A DNA stretch of 16,165 nt from Bacteroidales bacterium (GTDB lineage: Bacteria; Bacteroidota; Bacteroidia; Bacteroidales; UBA4181), in the NCBI GenBank assembly GCA_031259205.1, contig JAIRLS010000158.1:1-16165 (forward strand), read 5' to 3'. This document shows, piece after piece, positions 6,807-15,126 of the stretch (position 1 is its first letter; every line of letters begins with the position of its first letter). The notes below the pieces were generated by a model that saw nothing but the letters and a program-made list of their open reading frames with translations, was not told where the DNA came from and did no database searches. Made by a program: the position numbers and the translations under genes.

Positions 6807-8150
6807 TTATAGCGAATTTCCAAGATAATCGCGAATACATCTGAATCCGATATAGGACGCGGCGCTGTCTTGGTATTCGTATGCCCGTGTGCTTACTTGC
6901 AAGTAATATTCGATATCTTTCCACGATCCGCCGCGAATGACTTTCCGTTTCATAACGGCCGGTTCGTCTTTGCGTGCATTGTATTGGTAATCGGGATTGA
7001 AATCGTGTGTGAAACGATAAGCCGATTCGTCGTAAGCGCTTTTGGTCCATTCCGCTACATTGCCGGACATGTCGTACAGTCCCCATTCGTTGGGCTGATA
7101 GGTTCCGACGCGGGCGGTGCGGGCGGCGCCGTCGTCGGCATAGTTACCGCGCAATGGTTTGAAGTTGGCTAAAAAGCATCCCAAACTGTTGCGGGTGTAG
7201 GGGCCTCCCCATGGATATTTTGAGTTTTCAAGGCCTCCGCGTGCCGCATATTCCCATTCGTATTCGGTCGGCAGACGGTAATGATGTACGAAAGGATCTT
7301 TGTTCCTGCTCAGGGCATTGTTCAGCAATTCCGTACGCCAGATGCAAAAGGCGTTTGCCTGTTTCCAGTTGACGCCTACCACCGGATAGTCGTCGTATGC
7401 AGCATGCCAAAAGTACATTGTGGCAAAGGGTTCATTGTAGGAATAGGAGAAATCGCTTACCCAGCACAGCGTATCGGGATACACCGGCACTTGGTCGTGC
7501 AGTACGAAAGCCGAACGGTCTTTCACTTCAATTCTTTCGCCTAATGCATTGAATGCAAATCCGTGGTATTCTTTTTTCTCGAAGTCGTAGCGGTTGCTCG
7601 GATGGGAGGCTTGTTTCATGTCTACCCAGTAGTAATCGTAAATTAATTTACGGGTGTCCACTTCTTTCCGTCCGAAAAACCGCTCGTTTTCAGGATAATA
7701 GAATTGCTCCAATGCTTCTCTCTGGCTTTCGTCTTTGGGGTTGAATTTGGTATTCCAGTTCAATGGACGCTTGTCGTCTTCCATTGCGTCGTATGCTTCG
7801 CCTTCTTGCAGGAAGCCTTCTATTCCTTCTTTGGCAAGCGTGCGTCGCTTGATGGAATCTTTTACCCAATAGACAAACTGCCTGTATTCGTTATTCGTAA
7901 TTTCGGTTTCGTCCATGTAGAACGCATCGACGGTGATCGTTTTGGTGAGAGCGTTTTGCGACCATGCGACATCCTGATCGCTTGGCCCCAGCGTAAAATG
8001 TCCCGAAGGAATGAAAACCATCCCGAAGGGTTGAGCTTCGAAATATTTGCTTCTTCCTCGAACTCCGGTCAATTCTCCATTGCTGCTGCTACCACAACCG
8101 CTTAAAAACAAGACAGTTGAAAAACCAATTGGTATTAAAAATTTCTTCAT
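6807..8150 (-). CDS. gldK: Type IX secretion lipoprotein GldK/PorK
   Basis: Outer-membrane lipoprotein that forms the T9SS periplasmic ring with GldN. The ATG at 8150 gives a 447-residue product with a lipoprotein signal peptide (MKKFLIPIGFSTVLFLSGC, lipobox LSGC, Cys19). The reading frame extends to 8195, but that extension overlaps the end of porP and would bury the signal peptide, so I reject it. The remainder is a formylglycine-generating-enzyme (FGE)-sulfatase fold: MVFIPSGHFTLG near residue 44, DETEITNNEYRQFVYW at about 80, LPTEYEWEYAARGG and GLYDMSGNVAEW toward the C-terminus, then VIRGGSW and IGFRCIRD. In GldK this fold is structural and not known to make formylglycine. It follows porP by 28 bp. 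Confidence 0.96.
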   Translation of the reverse strand: MKKFLIPIGFSTVLFLSGCGSSSNGELTGVRGRSKYFEAQPFGMVFIPSGHFTLGPSDQDVAWSQNALTKTITVDAFYMDETEITNNEYRQFVYWVKDSIKRRTLAKEGIEGFLQEGEAYDAMEDDKRPLNWNTKFNPKDESQREALEQFYYPENERFFGRKEVDTRKLIYDYYWVDMKQASHPSNRYDFEKKEYHGFAFNALGERIEVKDRSAFVLHDQVPVYPDTLCWVSDFSYSYNEPFATMYFWHAAYDDYPVVGVNWKQANAFCIWRTELLNNALSRNKDPFVHHYRLPTEYEWEYAARGGLENSKYPWGGPYTRNSLGCFLANFKPLRGNYADDGAARTARVGTYQPNEWGLYDMSGNVAEWTKSAYDESAYRFTHDFNPDYQYNARKDEPAVMKRKVIRGGSWKDIEYYLQVSTRAYEYQDSAASYIGFRCIRDYLGNSL

Positions 8151-8178
8151 ATCTATCACTTTATTGGCTGCAAAGTTA

Positions 8179-9123
8179 TTACAAATATCTGACACTTTTA
8201 TATTTTTTTATTATTCTTTCTTTTATTAAATTAAAACAATAATTCACTACAATTTCATGTGAGCCGCCCGAATAGCGTCTCACATCGGTGTAGGAATAAT
8301 CGTAGGAATATCCCACTTTCAATCCGTCGAACAATTCAATGCCTACCTGGGCGATCAGAGCGTCGTTTAGCCGGTAAGCTATTCCTCCCCAAAACTTTTT
8401 ATTGTACGTCACGTTGAGGTTAGCCGTCAATTGCGATGAAGTTCCGTCGGAGTATGCGAAAACGGACGGATCCAGTTCCCATACGGGGTTTTTCATCGGG
8501 ATCAGGCAACCTGCGCTCAGGTAATAATGCCGTTTCAGGGTGAAACCGGAAGTGTTTTTTTCCTTATATCTCAAATCCGGCTGCAAAAGGTGGGTGGAGG
8601 ATATCCCCAAATAAGCGCGTTCACTGCGGTAGAACAGTCCGAAAGCCATGTCGAATGCCATGATGCTTTCTTCTGCCGCCGGTATGGACGGATCATCATC
8701 GGGGCTACCGTTGGGTATGTACCACGAGGCTTTCAACGCTTTATTGAGGAAAATTCCGCTGATGCCGATGCCTAATTTTCCGGGGCCTGCGTTCATGCGG
8801 TAGGCGTAATCAAGTCCGATGCTGATGTCTTTATTGAAACCCAGCACATCGTTGGTGATATTCAAGCCTGCCCCATGATCGGCTCCGAAAAGGCGGAAAG
8901 GCGTGTGCGCCGAAAAAACCGACGTCACCGGAGTTCCTTTCATTCCTATCCATTGTTGCCGGTGTAAAGCCGTGGCGCAAATTGCGTCGCGACTGCCAGC
9001 ATAGCCCGGATTGATAGCCAACTGATTAAACATGTATTGGCTATACTGCGGGTCCTGCTGGGCTACAACTCTATCAAAGAACATTATAAAGCCGCATAAA
9101 AGTACTATCTGCAACCTTTTCAT
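8179..9123 (-). CDS. porP: PorP/SprF family type IX secretion outer-membrane protein
   Basis: A 314-residue predicted outer-membrane beta-barrel. It has a signal peptide (MKRLQIVLLCGFIMFFDRVV, cleaved around AQQ) followed by the family hallmark QDPQYSQYMFNQLAINPGYA. It then has the HRQQWIG and TPVTSVFSAHTPF segments and alternating strands to the end. PorP/SprF proteins help export or anchor T9SS components and adhesins and are linked to the GldK/N ring. As in Porphyromonas gingivalis, it is the first gene of a porP-K-L-M-N cluster, which argues for porP and not one of the many sprF paralogues. The last ~10 residues (KERIIKKYKSVRYL) after the usual terminal strand are a basic extension. The start ATG at 9123 fits the signal peptide. 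Confidence 0.93.
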   Translation of the reverse strand: MKRLQIVLLCGFIMFFDRVVAQQDPQYSQYMFNQLAINPGYAGSRDAICATALHRQQWIGMKGTPVTSVFSAHTPFRLFGADHGAGLNITNDVLGFNKDISIGLDYAYRMNAGPGKLGIGISGIFLNKALKASWYIPNGSPDDDPSIPAAEESIMAFDMAFGLFYRSERAYLGISSTHLLQPDLRYKEKNTSGFTLKRHYYLSAGCLIPMKNPVWELDPSVFAYSDGTSSQLTANLNVTYNKKFWGGIAYRLNDALIAQVGIELFDGLKVGYSYDYSYTDVRRYSGGSHEIVVNYCFNLIKERIIKKYKSVRYL

Positions 9124-9148
9124 CTGAATCGCAATTCTTTAGATTGTT

Positions 9149-9180
9149 ATACGATATTAAAAAAAACGTAAAATAACAAA
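9149..9180 (-). promoter_or_regulatory. Weak candidate promoter for the porP-gldKLMN operon
   Basis: On the minus strand TTTG (9180-9177) is followed after 20 nt by TATCGTAT (9156-9149), which matches the -7 consensus TAnnTTTG only in part. A second partial -7 match, GATATTTG (9204-9197), has no -33 element at the right distance. The 254-bp gap 9124-9377 is very AT-rich and is the only place ahead of porP for a promoter. It contains no other gene or terminator that I can support. Confidence 0.3.
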
Positions 9181-9377
9181 AAAAATTGTTTACGACCAAA
9201 TATCATTTGCATTTTTTATGCTCTTTTTTAAATAATATACTGATTCAGGAAAAAAAAAGTTACGTTTTTTGTGAAAAAAAAAGTATTATTTTTTTGCGGC
9301 CAATCGCAGACTCCTTATTATCAAATAAATATATCTTTCCCACCGGGGCGGTAAAAAAAACGGTTCAATTTGATTTT

Positions 9378-10511
9378 CTACTGTTTATTAAGTTTATTTA
9401 ACTTACAATACATTTTCCACCACCGGTCGGGAATTTCCTGTTCTGTGGCTTTGGCGTAATCGCTTGGGGAGCAGGATATGTATTCGGGATTGCCGTCTGC
9501 GGAAGGCACTTCCAACCACCAGCGTTCGGTTTTGATATTTTTGAAGAAGCAGAGCTGGAAATTGTGTTTGTCGTGCAGGATGGTGTATTTTTTGAAGTTA
9601 TACGGCTCGTTTTTAGGGTGTTCCGCATTTCGGTGCTTGACGCCTTCAATGAAGTACCATGCGATTTGTGCTGCCAGTTTGACGGTGATGTTTTGTAAAT
9701 CATTTTGCGGCAGTGCGTCGAAGACGCCCATGCATTTGCAGCGATTGCCCAATCCGGCGTAATATGCCAACTGGCATACTTCTTCTCCTGTGAATCCGTT
9801 GGGCGAAGGGAGGGACGCCGCAGGCGCGTCTGCATATTTTACAGCGTTCATGCTCAGGGCGAGCAGGTCGGTATCGCGTACTACCGGCTCGCAGTTGCGG
9901 ATGTTGTCGGTGGCTTCTCCCAACCGGCAGGTTTCATAAAAGCGTTCTTTCATATAATCCAGGTCTTCCCGGTCGGCGTAATAGGAATGATACCCTATGT
10001 TGCAGAAATGGCTTGAGCTGTTATCGCTGCGATAAATAACGGTGTTCAGGGGATGACGGTTTTCGCGGTCGGGTAAGCGCAGGTACGGGGATATGACGGT
10101 TACAGTGGGATGCTGCGATTCGAACGCCAGAAAACCTCCGTAGATGAGGTCGGAAGTGCCGCCTGCTATCAGGGTGACGATTTGAAGTGTCGCCATTTCG
10201 CTGAGCACGTGCTGCAAGCCGAAATAGGTGTCGGTGAGGGTGTTGCCTGTTCGCAGGTTGCCGAGATCGACGACGTCGCCGGGAGAACCTGCCGACAGGA
10301 CGTACAATTGCTTGCGTATCTGTTCCGGCAGCTTGATTTCGCCCGCACAGTCGGAAAAACGATCTTCCGGGACGCCTAAGATAGCGATTTTGGCCGTTGC
10401 CGGGATTTTCAATCCCGATCCGTTATGCATTATAATATGATGTCCGGTTTTTCCTTTTCCCGGCGGGATAAGGCTTTCTTCTATCGGTATCAGGTAATCC
10501 TCAAGATTCAT
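9378..10511 (-). CDS. Arginase/formimidoylglutamase-fold protein, metal site degenerate
   Basis: A 377-residue protein of the ureohydrolase (arginase/agmatinase/formimidoylglutamase) fold. The framework can be followed: IAILGVPEDR at 42-51, the strand-loop TLIAGGTSDL at 113-122 where enzymes have GGGH, VISPYLRL at 139-146 where they have IDAHLDL, and VVRDTDLLALS at 210-220 where they have SxDxDxxDP. Thus the His of GGGH and all three residues of DAHxD appear replaced (by S, S, Y and R), and only the DxD pair D213/D215 is kept. Activity on formimidoylglutamate or arginine is therefore doubtful. The C-terminus has extra segments (KKYTILHDKHNFQLCFF, ERWWLEVPS) unlike standard arginases. Its ATG overlaps the topA stop by 4 bp (ATGA), so the two are translationally coupled. 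Databases usually name such genes formimidoylglutamase. Confidence 0.85.
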   Translation of the reverse strand: MNLEDYLIPIEESLIPPGKGKTGHHIIMHNGSGLKIPATAKIAILGVPEDRFSDCAGEIKLPEQIRKQLYVLSAGSPGDVVDLGNLRTGNTLTDTYFGLQHVLSEMATLQIVTLIAGGTSDLIYGGFLAFESQHPTVTVISPYLRLPDRENRHPLNTVIYRSDNSSSHFCNIGYHSYYADREDLDYMKERFYETCRLGEATDNIRNCEPVVRDTDLLALSMNAVKYADAPAASLPSPNGFTGEEVCQLAYYAGLGNRCKCMGVFDALPQNDLQNITVKLAAQIAWYFIEGVKHRNAEHPKNEPYNFKKYTILHDKHNFQLCFFKNIKTERWWLEVPSADGNPEYISCSPSDYAKATEQEIPDRWWKMYCKLNKLNKQ

Positions 10512-12940
10512 TGTTTTGTGGTTTTACGGGACGACGATATTTTTTTTGCGGCCGTTTTCTTTGCAGCGGGCTTTTTCGCAGCGGGCTTTTTCTTTTCCGG
10601 CACGTCGGCTGTTGTTTTTTTGGCCGTTTTTTTCCCGAACCTGTTCGATTTCTCTGTTACGATTTTCATACATTCGTCGTAACTGATCAGGGTGGCGTCA
10701 CTGTTGGCGGGAAATTTGTAATTTTCCTTTTTGTAGGAAAGGTAGGGGCCGAATCTTCCTTTTAATACCAGAAGATCGGGGTCTTCGTCAAATTTCTTTA
10801 GCAGACGGTTACGATCGGCTTCCCGTTTGGCTTCTATGACTTCTATCGAACGTTCGAGAGTGATAGACAGCGGGTCGTCGGTGGCAGGCCGCAGGGAATA
10901 GAATTTGGCACTGTGCAGCAGGTAGGGGCCGAAACGACCTGTGGACGCGGTAATATCTTTGTCTTCGTACTGTCCGACTTTGCGTGGAAGTTTGAACAGT
11001 TCAAGCGCTTCTTCCAAAGTGATGGAGTCCAGTCGCTGGTTTTTCCGCAGACCTGCAAAGCGTGGTTTTTCATCGTCCGACGCTTCTCCGATCTGTACCA
11101 GCGGGCCATATTTGCCGATTTTTGCAATTACGGGCCTTCCGGATTCGGGATCGACGCCCAGTTTCCGTTCGCCAACGCTTCTTTCCGACGTTTTGACCGT
11201 GTCTTCTACTTTATCATGAAAAGGGCGGTAAAATTTATCGATCATTTTTGTCCAGTCCAACTTGCCTTCTGCGATTTCGTCAAATTCTTTTTCAACGGAG
11301 GCGGTGAAATTGTAATCCATTACATTCGTAAAATGGTTGAGCAGAAAATCGTTGACGATCATGCCGATGTCGCTTGGAAAGAGTTTTGCTTTTTCAAGGC
11401 CGGTGATTTCCGTCCGGATTTCTTTATTGACCTGGTTGCCGACGAGCGTGAATACGGTAAATTTGCGTTCCGCTCCCGCTTTGTCTTCTTTGGTGACATA
11501 GCCCCGCTGCTGGATGGTAGAGATGGTGGGCGCATAGGTAGAAGGGCGGCCGATGCCGAGTTCTTCGAGTTTCTTCACGAGGCTGGCCTCGGTGTAGCGG
11601 GGCGGATGATGGGTAAAACGCTGCATGGCGGTGATATTGTCCTGTTCAAGATTTTCTCCTTTACGGACGGGCGGCAATAAATCGCTGTTTTCGTCTTCGC
11701 TTTCATCGTCTACCGATTCGATATAGAGTTTCAGGAATCCGTCGAATTTGATGACTTCTCCTGTGGCAACGAATTTTTCGGGCGTAGTGGAAATGTCGAT
11801 GGTAACGACGGTTCTTTCCAGTTGGGCGTCGCTCATCTGGGAGGCAACGGTTCGTTTCCAGATCAGACTGTAGAGCCGTTTTTCGTCTGTCGAACCTGTT
11901 GTTTCCGATTTATCCAGATAGGTGGGACGGATGGCTTCGTGGGCTTCCTGCGCTCCTTTGCTTTTGGTTTTGTATTGTCGAGAGAGGACATAACTTGCGT
12001 CGAAGAGTGACGTTATTACCGTTTTGGCCATATTGACGGCTACGTCGGCCAAATGGACGGAGTCGGTACGCATGTATGTGATTTTTCCTGCTTCGTAGAG
12101 TTTTTGGGCGACGGTCATGGTTTTAGCCACCGAAAAGCCGAGTTTGCGGCTCGCTTCCTGTTGTAGCGTAGAGGTAGTAAAAGGCGGTGCGGGCGATTTC
12201 TTGGAAGGTTTGGTGACCACGTCCGATACCCGGTAACGGGCGGATTTGCATTTTTCCAGAAAAGCCAGCGTTTCTTCCGGTGTGTTGAAGCGGACGTTCA
12301 ACTCTGCGTCCAAATGTTTCCCGTCTTTTGCGGCGGGGAGAAATTTGCCGTTGACTCTGAAGGAAGAAGTGGGCTTGAACTCGAGTATTTCGCGTTCGCG
12401 TTCCACCAGCAGCCGCACTGCCACCGACTGTACCCGTCCGGCAGACAGTGAAGGCTTCACTTTCTTCCACAGCACCGGCGACAGTTCAAAGCCTACCAGA
12501 CGGTCGAGTACGCGGCGTGCCTGCTGTGCATCTACAAGGTTCTTGTCAATATCGCGCGGATTCTTCACGGCATGAAGAATGGCCTTTTTAGTGATTTCGT
12601 TGAAAACAATGCGTCTGGTCTTGTCTTTTTTCAATCCCAGCACTTCTGCCAGATGCCATGCAATGGCCTCTCCTTCACGGTCTTCATCGGAAGCCAGCCA
12701 AACCGTATCCGCACGTTTGGCGCTTCTCTTCAAATCGGCCACTACTGTCGTTTTACCTTCCGAGATAACATAGTGAGGCTCGTAATTGTGTGCAAGATCA
12801 ATCCCCAGATCCTTCTTTTCCAAATCGCGGACATGGCCGAAACTTGATTTCACAAGAAAATCATTACCAAGAAACTGTTCAATGGTTTTGGCTTTTGCCG
12901 GCGATTCAACGATGACTAAATTCTGTTCTTTTTGTTCCAT
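10508..12940 (-). CDS. topA: DNA topoisomerase I TopA
   Basis: Type IA topoisomerase that relaxes negative supercoils. From the ATG at 12940 the product is 810 residues; the frame continues to a GTG at 12973, but that adds only 11 unrelated residues. The Toprim domain is N-terminal (VESPAKA at 11-17, DEDREGE at 85-91). It is followed by the SAGRVQSVAVRLLVERE segment at 166-182 and the active-site Tyr289 in ITYMRTDS. The C-terminal part has no Cys4 zinc ribbons. It carries three repeats of the GRFGPYL type (GKYGPLVQIG, GRFGPYLLHS, GRFGPYLSYK) and then a Lys/Ala-rich tail (KKKPAAKKPAAKKTAAKK) resembling histone H1 tails, probably a nonspecific DNA-binding tail. It is first in a transcript with the arginase-like gene. 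No perfect -7 box is visible upstream on the minus strand. Confidence 0.98.
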   Translation of the reverse strand: MEQKEQNLVIVESPAKAKTIEQFLGNDFLVKSSFGHVRDLEKKDLGIDLAHNYEPHYVISEGKTTVVADLKRSAKRADTVWLASDEDREGEAIAWHLAEVLGLKKDKTRRIVFNEITKKAILHAVKNPRDIDKNLVDAQQARRVLDRLVGFELSPVLWKKVKPSLSAGRVQSVAVRLLVEREREILEFKPTSSFRVNGKFLPAAKDGKHLDAELNVRFNTPEETLAFLEKCKSARYRVSDVVTKPSKKSPAPPFTTSTLQQEASRKLGFSVAKTMTVAQKLYEAGKITYMRTDSVHLADVAVNMAKTVITSLFDASYVLSRQYKTKSKGAQEAHEAIRPTYLDKSETTGSTDEKRLYSLIWKRTVASQMSDAQLERTVVTIDISTTPEKFVATGEVIKFDGFLKLYIESVDDESEDENSDLLPPVRKGENLEQDNITAMQRFTHHPPRYTEASLVKKLEELGIGRPSTYAPTISTIQQRGYVTKEDKAGAERKFTVFTLVGNQVNKEIRTEITGLEKAKLFPSDIGMIVNDFLLNHFTNVMDYNFTASVEKEFDEIAEGKLDWTKMIDKFYRPFHDKVEDTVKTSERSVGERKLGVDPESGRPVIAKIGKYGPLVQIGEASDDEKPRFAGLRKNQRLDSITLEEALELFKLPRKVGQYEDKDITASTGRFGPYLLHSAKFYSLRPATDDPLSITLERSIEVIEAKREADRNRLLKKFDEDPDLLVLKGRFGPYLSYKKENYKFPANSDATLISYDECMKIVTEKSNRFGKKTAKKTTADVPEKKKPAAKKPAAKKTAAKKISSSRKTTKQ

Positions 12941-13104
12941 CCAAACATTCTGAAAAAATGTACAAAGAAACACATTTCATTGCGGATGTTCAAAATTTTC
13001 ATCGAATAATTTTTTACCGTACAACGATTTTATTTTGTATAGTTTTAATAAACACTTATTTACGAGCATCCCCGTTTCCGAAAAACACAAAAGCGCAAAT
13101 TTTT

Positions 13105-13135
13105 TTTCATATTTCACTTACAGATATTACCTTTG
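13105..13135 (+). promoter_or_regulatory. Promoter for ruvB
   Basis: TACCTTTG at 13128-13135 matches the Bacteroidota -7 consensus perfectly, with TTTC (13105-13108), one base off TTTG, 19 nt upstream. Transcription would start near 13142, giving an untranslated leader of about 185 nt before the ruvB ATG. The region 12974-13104 between topA and this promoter is AT-rich, and I see nothing in it. Confidence 0.65.
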
Positions 13136-13201
13136 TGTTGTTTTTGAAATCACCGTTAAAAAGTCAGAATGATGTCGTATCGCCGTAATTTTTACAGACA
13201 T

Positions 13202-13221
13202 CCTGCCGTTCCGCAGGCAGG
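13202..13221 (+). other. Hairpin in the ruvB leader
   Basis: CCTGCC (13202-13207) pairs with GGCAGG (13216-13221) around an 8-base loop. It lies in the GC-rich leader between the promoter and the ruvB start. No T-run follows, so it is not a simple terminator; whether it regulates ruvB is unknown. Confidence 0.4.
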
Positions 13222-13325
13222 CGCGACGTTGTGTCCGGCGCTGAACGAAGCGGGAACGCAGTTCGTTTCGCATCCGCACAGCGACCGTTCCGGCACATTC
13301 AACAAAAATCCGAATCAACGAACAA

Positions 13326-14348
13326 ATGGAGGAAAAAATAGCATTTCGTACCAATAATTGGGACAGGGAAGACAAAGAACTGGAGCGGTCGTTGAGGCCT
13401 GTCGGCTTTGATGAATTTTGCGGGCAACAGAAGGTGGTGGACAATTTGAAGGTATTTGTGGAAGCCGCGCGAATACGAGAGGAATCGCTTGATCACGTAC
13501 TGCTGCACGGCCCGCCGGGACTGGGTAAAACAACGCTGGCCAACATCATTGCCCGCGAACTTGGCGTCAATCTGAAACTGACGTCCGGCCCTGTATTGGA
13601 CAAACCCGGCGATCTGGCAGGGATCCTTACCAATCTTGAAAAAAACGACGTACTGTTCATTGACGAAATACACCGTTTAAGCCCGGTAGTGGAAGAATAC
13701 CTGTACTCGGCCATGGAAGATTATAGCATTGATATACTGATTGATAAAGGCCCAAGCGCCCGTTCCGTGCAGCTTACGCTGAATCCTTTTACGCTGGTAG
13801 GCGCCACCACCCGTTCGGGCTTGCTGACCAGTCCGTTGAGGGCGCGTTTCGGCATCACCTGCCACCTGGAATATTATAATGCCGACATACTTACCGGTAT
13901 CGTCGAACGTGCCGCCCGCATCCTGCGCGTGCCCGTTGTCCGGGTGGCTGCCGTGGAGATTGCCTCCCGCAGCCGCGGAACTCCGCGTATTGCCAATGCT
14001 TTGCTCCGCAGGGTGCGCGACTTTGCACAAGTAAAGGGCGATGGAACCATTACGCCGGAAATCACACGCTATGCACTGGATGCGCTGAACATCGACAAAC
14101 ACGGATTAGACGAAATGGACAACCGCATCCTGCGCACCGTCATAGAAAAATTCCGCGGCGGACCGGTCGGCCTGTCTACCATCGCCACGGCGGTGGGCGA
14201 AGATCCGGGCACCATCGAAGAAGTGTACGAACCTTTCCTCATCAAGGAAGGATACATCAAGCGAACTCCCCGCGGACGGGAAGCTACCGCCACCGCTTAC
14301 GCCAACCTGGGAATCAGCCGTTACAAAGACCCCGAATTTCTGTTCTGA
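13326..14348 (+). CDS. ruvB: Holliday junction branch-migration ATPase RuvB
   Basis: Hexameric AAA+ motor that with RuvA drives branch migration of Holliday junctions. The 340-residue product has the family length. It has Walker A GPPGLGKT at 62-69, Walker B FIDEIH at 111-116, sensor 1 GATTR at 159-163 and the Arg-finger segment LRARFG at 171-176. It ends with the winged-helix part VGLSTIATAVGEDPGTIEEV followed by GYIKRTPRGR. The ATG at 13326 gives the usual N-terminus; no Shine-Dalgarno sequence is seen. It is transcribed divergently from topA and stands alone. A GC-rich stretch of about 160 bp and then a very A/T-rich tract follow, and no certain terminator is seen. Confidence 0.98.
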   Translation: MEEKIAFRTNNWDREDKELERSLRPVGFDEFCGQQKVVDNLKVFVEAARIREESLDHVLLHGPPGLGKTTLANIIARELGVNLKLTSGPVLDKPGDLAGILTNLEKNDVLFIDEIHRLSPVVEEYLYSAMEDYSIDILIDKGPSARSVQLTLNPFTLVGATTRSGLLTSPLRARFGITCHLEYYNADILTGIVERAARILRVPVVRVAAVEIASRSRGTPRIANALLRRVRDFAQVKGDGTITPEITRYALDALNIDKHGLDEMDNRILRTVIEKFRGGPVGLSTIATAVGEDPGTIEEVYEPFLIKEGYIKRTPRGREATATAYANLGISRYKDPEFLF

Positions 14349-14604
14349 CCGTCGACGGACGGATACAGGCAAGCGACGGCCTGCGGCGATGAAAGTTAAA
14401 ATAAACGTTACGTCCCCCCGCAGGACGTTATGAGCAAAAGCGCTCTCCCCGTTCATCGATTCCGGAAACAATCGCTCTGCCGGCTGACGCTCCCCATTTT
14501 TTTCAGTCCGTTTTTTACCCCGTTTTACTGCACAAAATTACTTTTTTTTTCACAGCGCCTCAAAAAAAAAAATAAAAAAAAATTTTTTAAATAAAAATAA
14601 TGAT
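14349..14604. other. Non-coding gap after ruvB with small inverted repeats
   Basis: No gene is supported here; the open frame on the minus strand over 14106-14471 is a shadow of ruvB. A perfect 6-bp stem, ACGTCC (14410-14415) with GGACGT (14423-14428), is visible, as are CCTGCGG (14380-14386) and its complement CCGCAGG (14418-14424), 31 bases apart. Neither is followed by a T-run. The end of the gap (14540-14600) is nearly pure A/T and sits just upstream of the -7 box at 14605. Confidence 0.5.
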
Positions 14605-14612
14605 TATCTTTG
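14605..14612 (+). promoter_or_regulatory. Perfect -7 box (TATCTTTG) with upstream A/T tract
   Basis: TATCTTTG matches TAnnTTTG exactly. The preceding 60 bases are homopolymeric A/T runs, common at strong Bacteroidota promoters; T-rich bases at 14583-14588 lie about where a -33 element would be, without a clean TTTG. Transcription would start near 14619, about 33 nt before the ATG at 14652 and about 515 nt before the membrane-protein gene at 15134. Confidence 0.6.
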
Positions 14613-14780
14613 CCGCGTTCAAATAACAAAAATCGTTAAAATTAAAACAAAATGACGCCTCATTGTTCCCATGTTCGTTTCATGATTCCCGGCAATCTTC
14701 CGGCAAAGGCGGCATTTGCTCCAACGATTTGCAGTAAAAAGTACGCAGGATTTTCCGACGACCTCGCCGGAACCCTCACT

Positions 14781-14804
14781 ATTGCCGGAGAGAACCCCGG
14801 CGGT
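14781..14804 (+). other. Hairpin within the unassigned block
   Basis: ATTGCCGG (14781-14788) pairs with CCGGCGGT (14797-14804) with two G-T pairs around an 8-base loop. It lies about 160 nt downstream of the predicted transcription start. No T-run follows. Confidence 0.4.
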
Positions 14805-15119
14805 AACGCGCCAATCTTCGAATATTCTATTCCGTAATATAACAATTTTAAAACCAAGTAGATGTTATATGCACATGACCTTCCCCGTAAAGATACAGAG
14901 TTCCTCCTGCGGATCGTTAACTTTCCGAAATATTTGTCGCCTTCGTTAACGAGGTTGAATTTTCCCAGTGAGGAGTACCCAAACAGGTATACAGGTTTTG
15001 CATACGCAAAAACACCGGTTAACAACATTTACAAAGGAAATAAAAGGACTTCGTTTCTTTTGTAAAAACAGTAAAAATCAAAATGGAAGTCCACAAATTA
15101 AATTAAAAAATTAAATAAT

Positions 15120-15126
15120 AGGAGAG
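15120..15126 (+). promoter_or_regulatory. Strong Shine-Dalgarno sequence
   Basis: AGGAGAG ends 7 bases before the ATG at 15134. It is the only good anti-16S match ahead of any gene in this window and fixes the start of the membrane-protein gene. Confidence 0.75.

Noticed and set aside
8151..8195. Upstream start for GldK overlapping porP
   Set aside because: It would place 15 residues before a clear lipoprotein signal peptide; the ATG at 8150 is consistent with lipidation at Cys19.
9342..9360. ACCG-GGG-CGGT hairpin followed by eight A as a terminator for the arginase-like gene
   Set aside because: The stem is only 4 bp, and on the transcribed (minus) strand the T-run precedes the hairpin.
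9186..9401. 71-codon plus-strand frame in the gap upstream of porP
   Set aside because: Low-complexity A/T sequence with no ribosome binding site or recognisable similarity, and it overlaps the end of the arginase-like gene.
10913..11680. 255-codon plus-strand open frame within topA
   Set aside because: A shadow of topA: the minus frame is a well-conserved enzyme and the plus frame shows no motif.
12941..12973. GTG start for TopA adding 11 residues
   Set aside because: The ATG at 12940 places the Toprim motif at the usual distance from the N-terminus.
14106..14471. 121-codon minus-strand frame overlapping the ruvB end
   Set aside because: Mostly antisense to ruvB with no recognisable similarity.
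13142..14600. Search for tRNA, tmRNA, SRP or RNase P RNA genes in the gaps around ruvB
   Set aside because: No T-loop consensus (GGTTCGAAT-type), no 3' CCA-bearing stem and none of the signature sequences of these RNAs was found.
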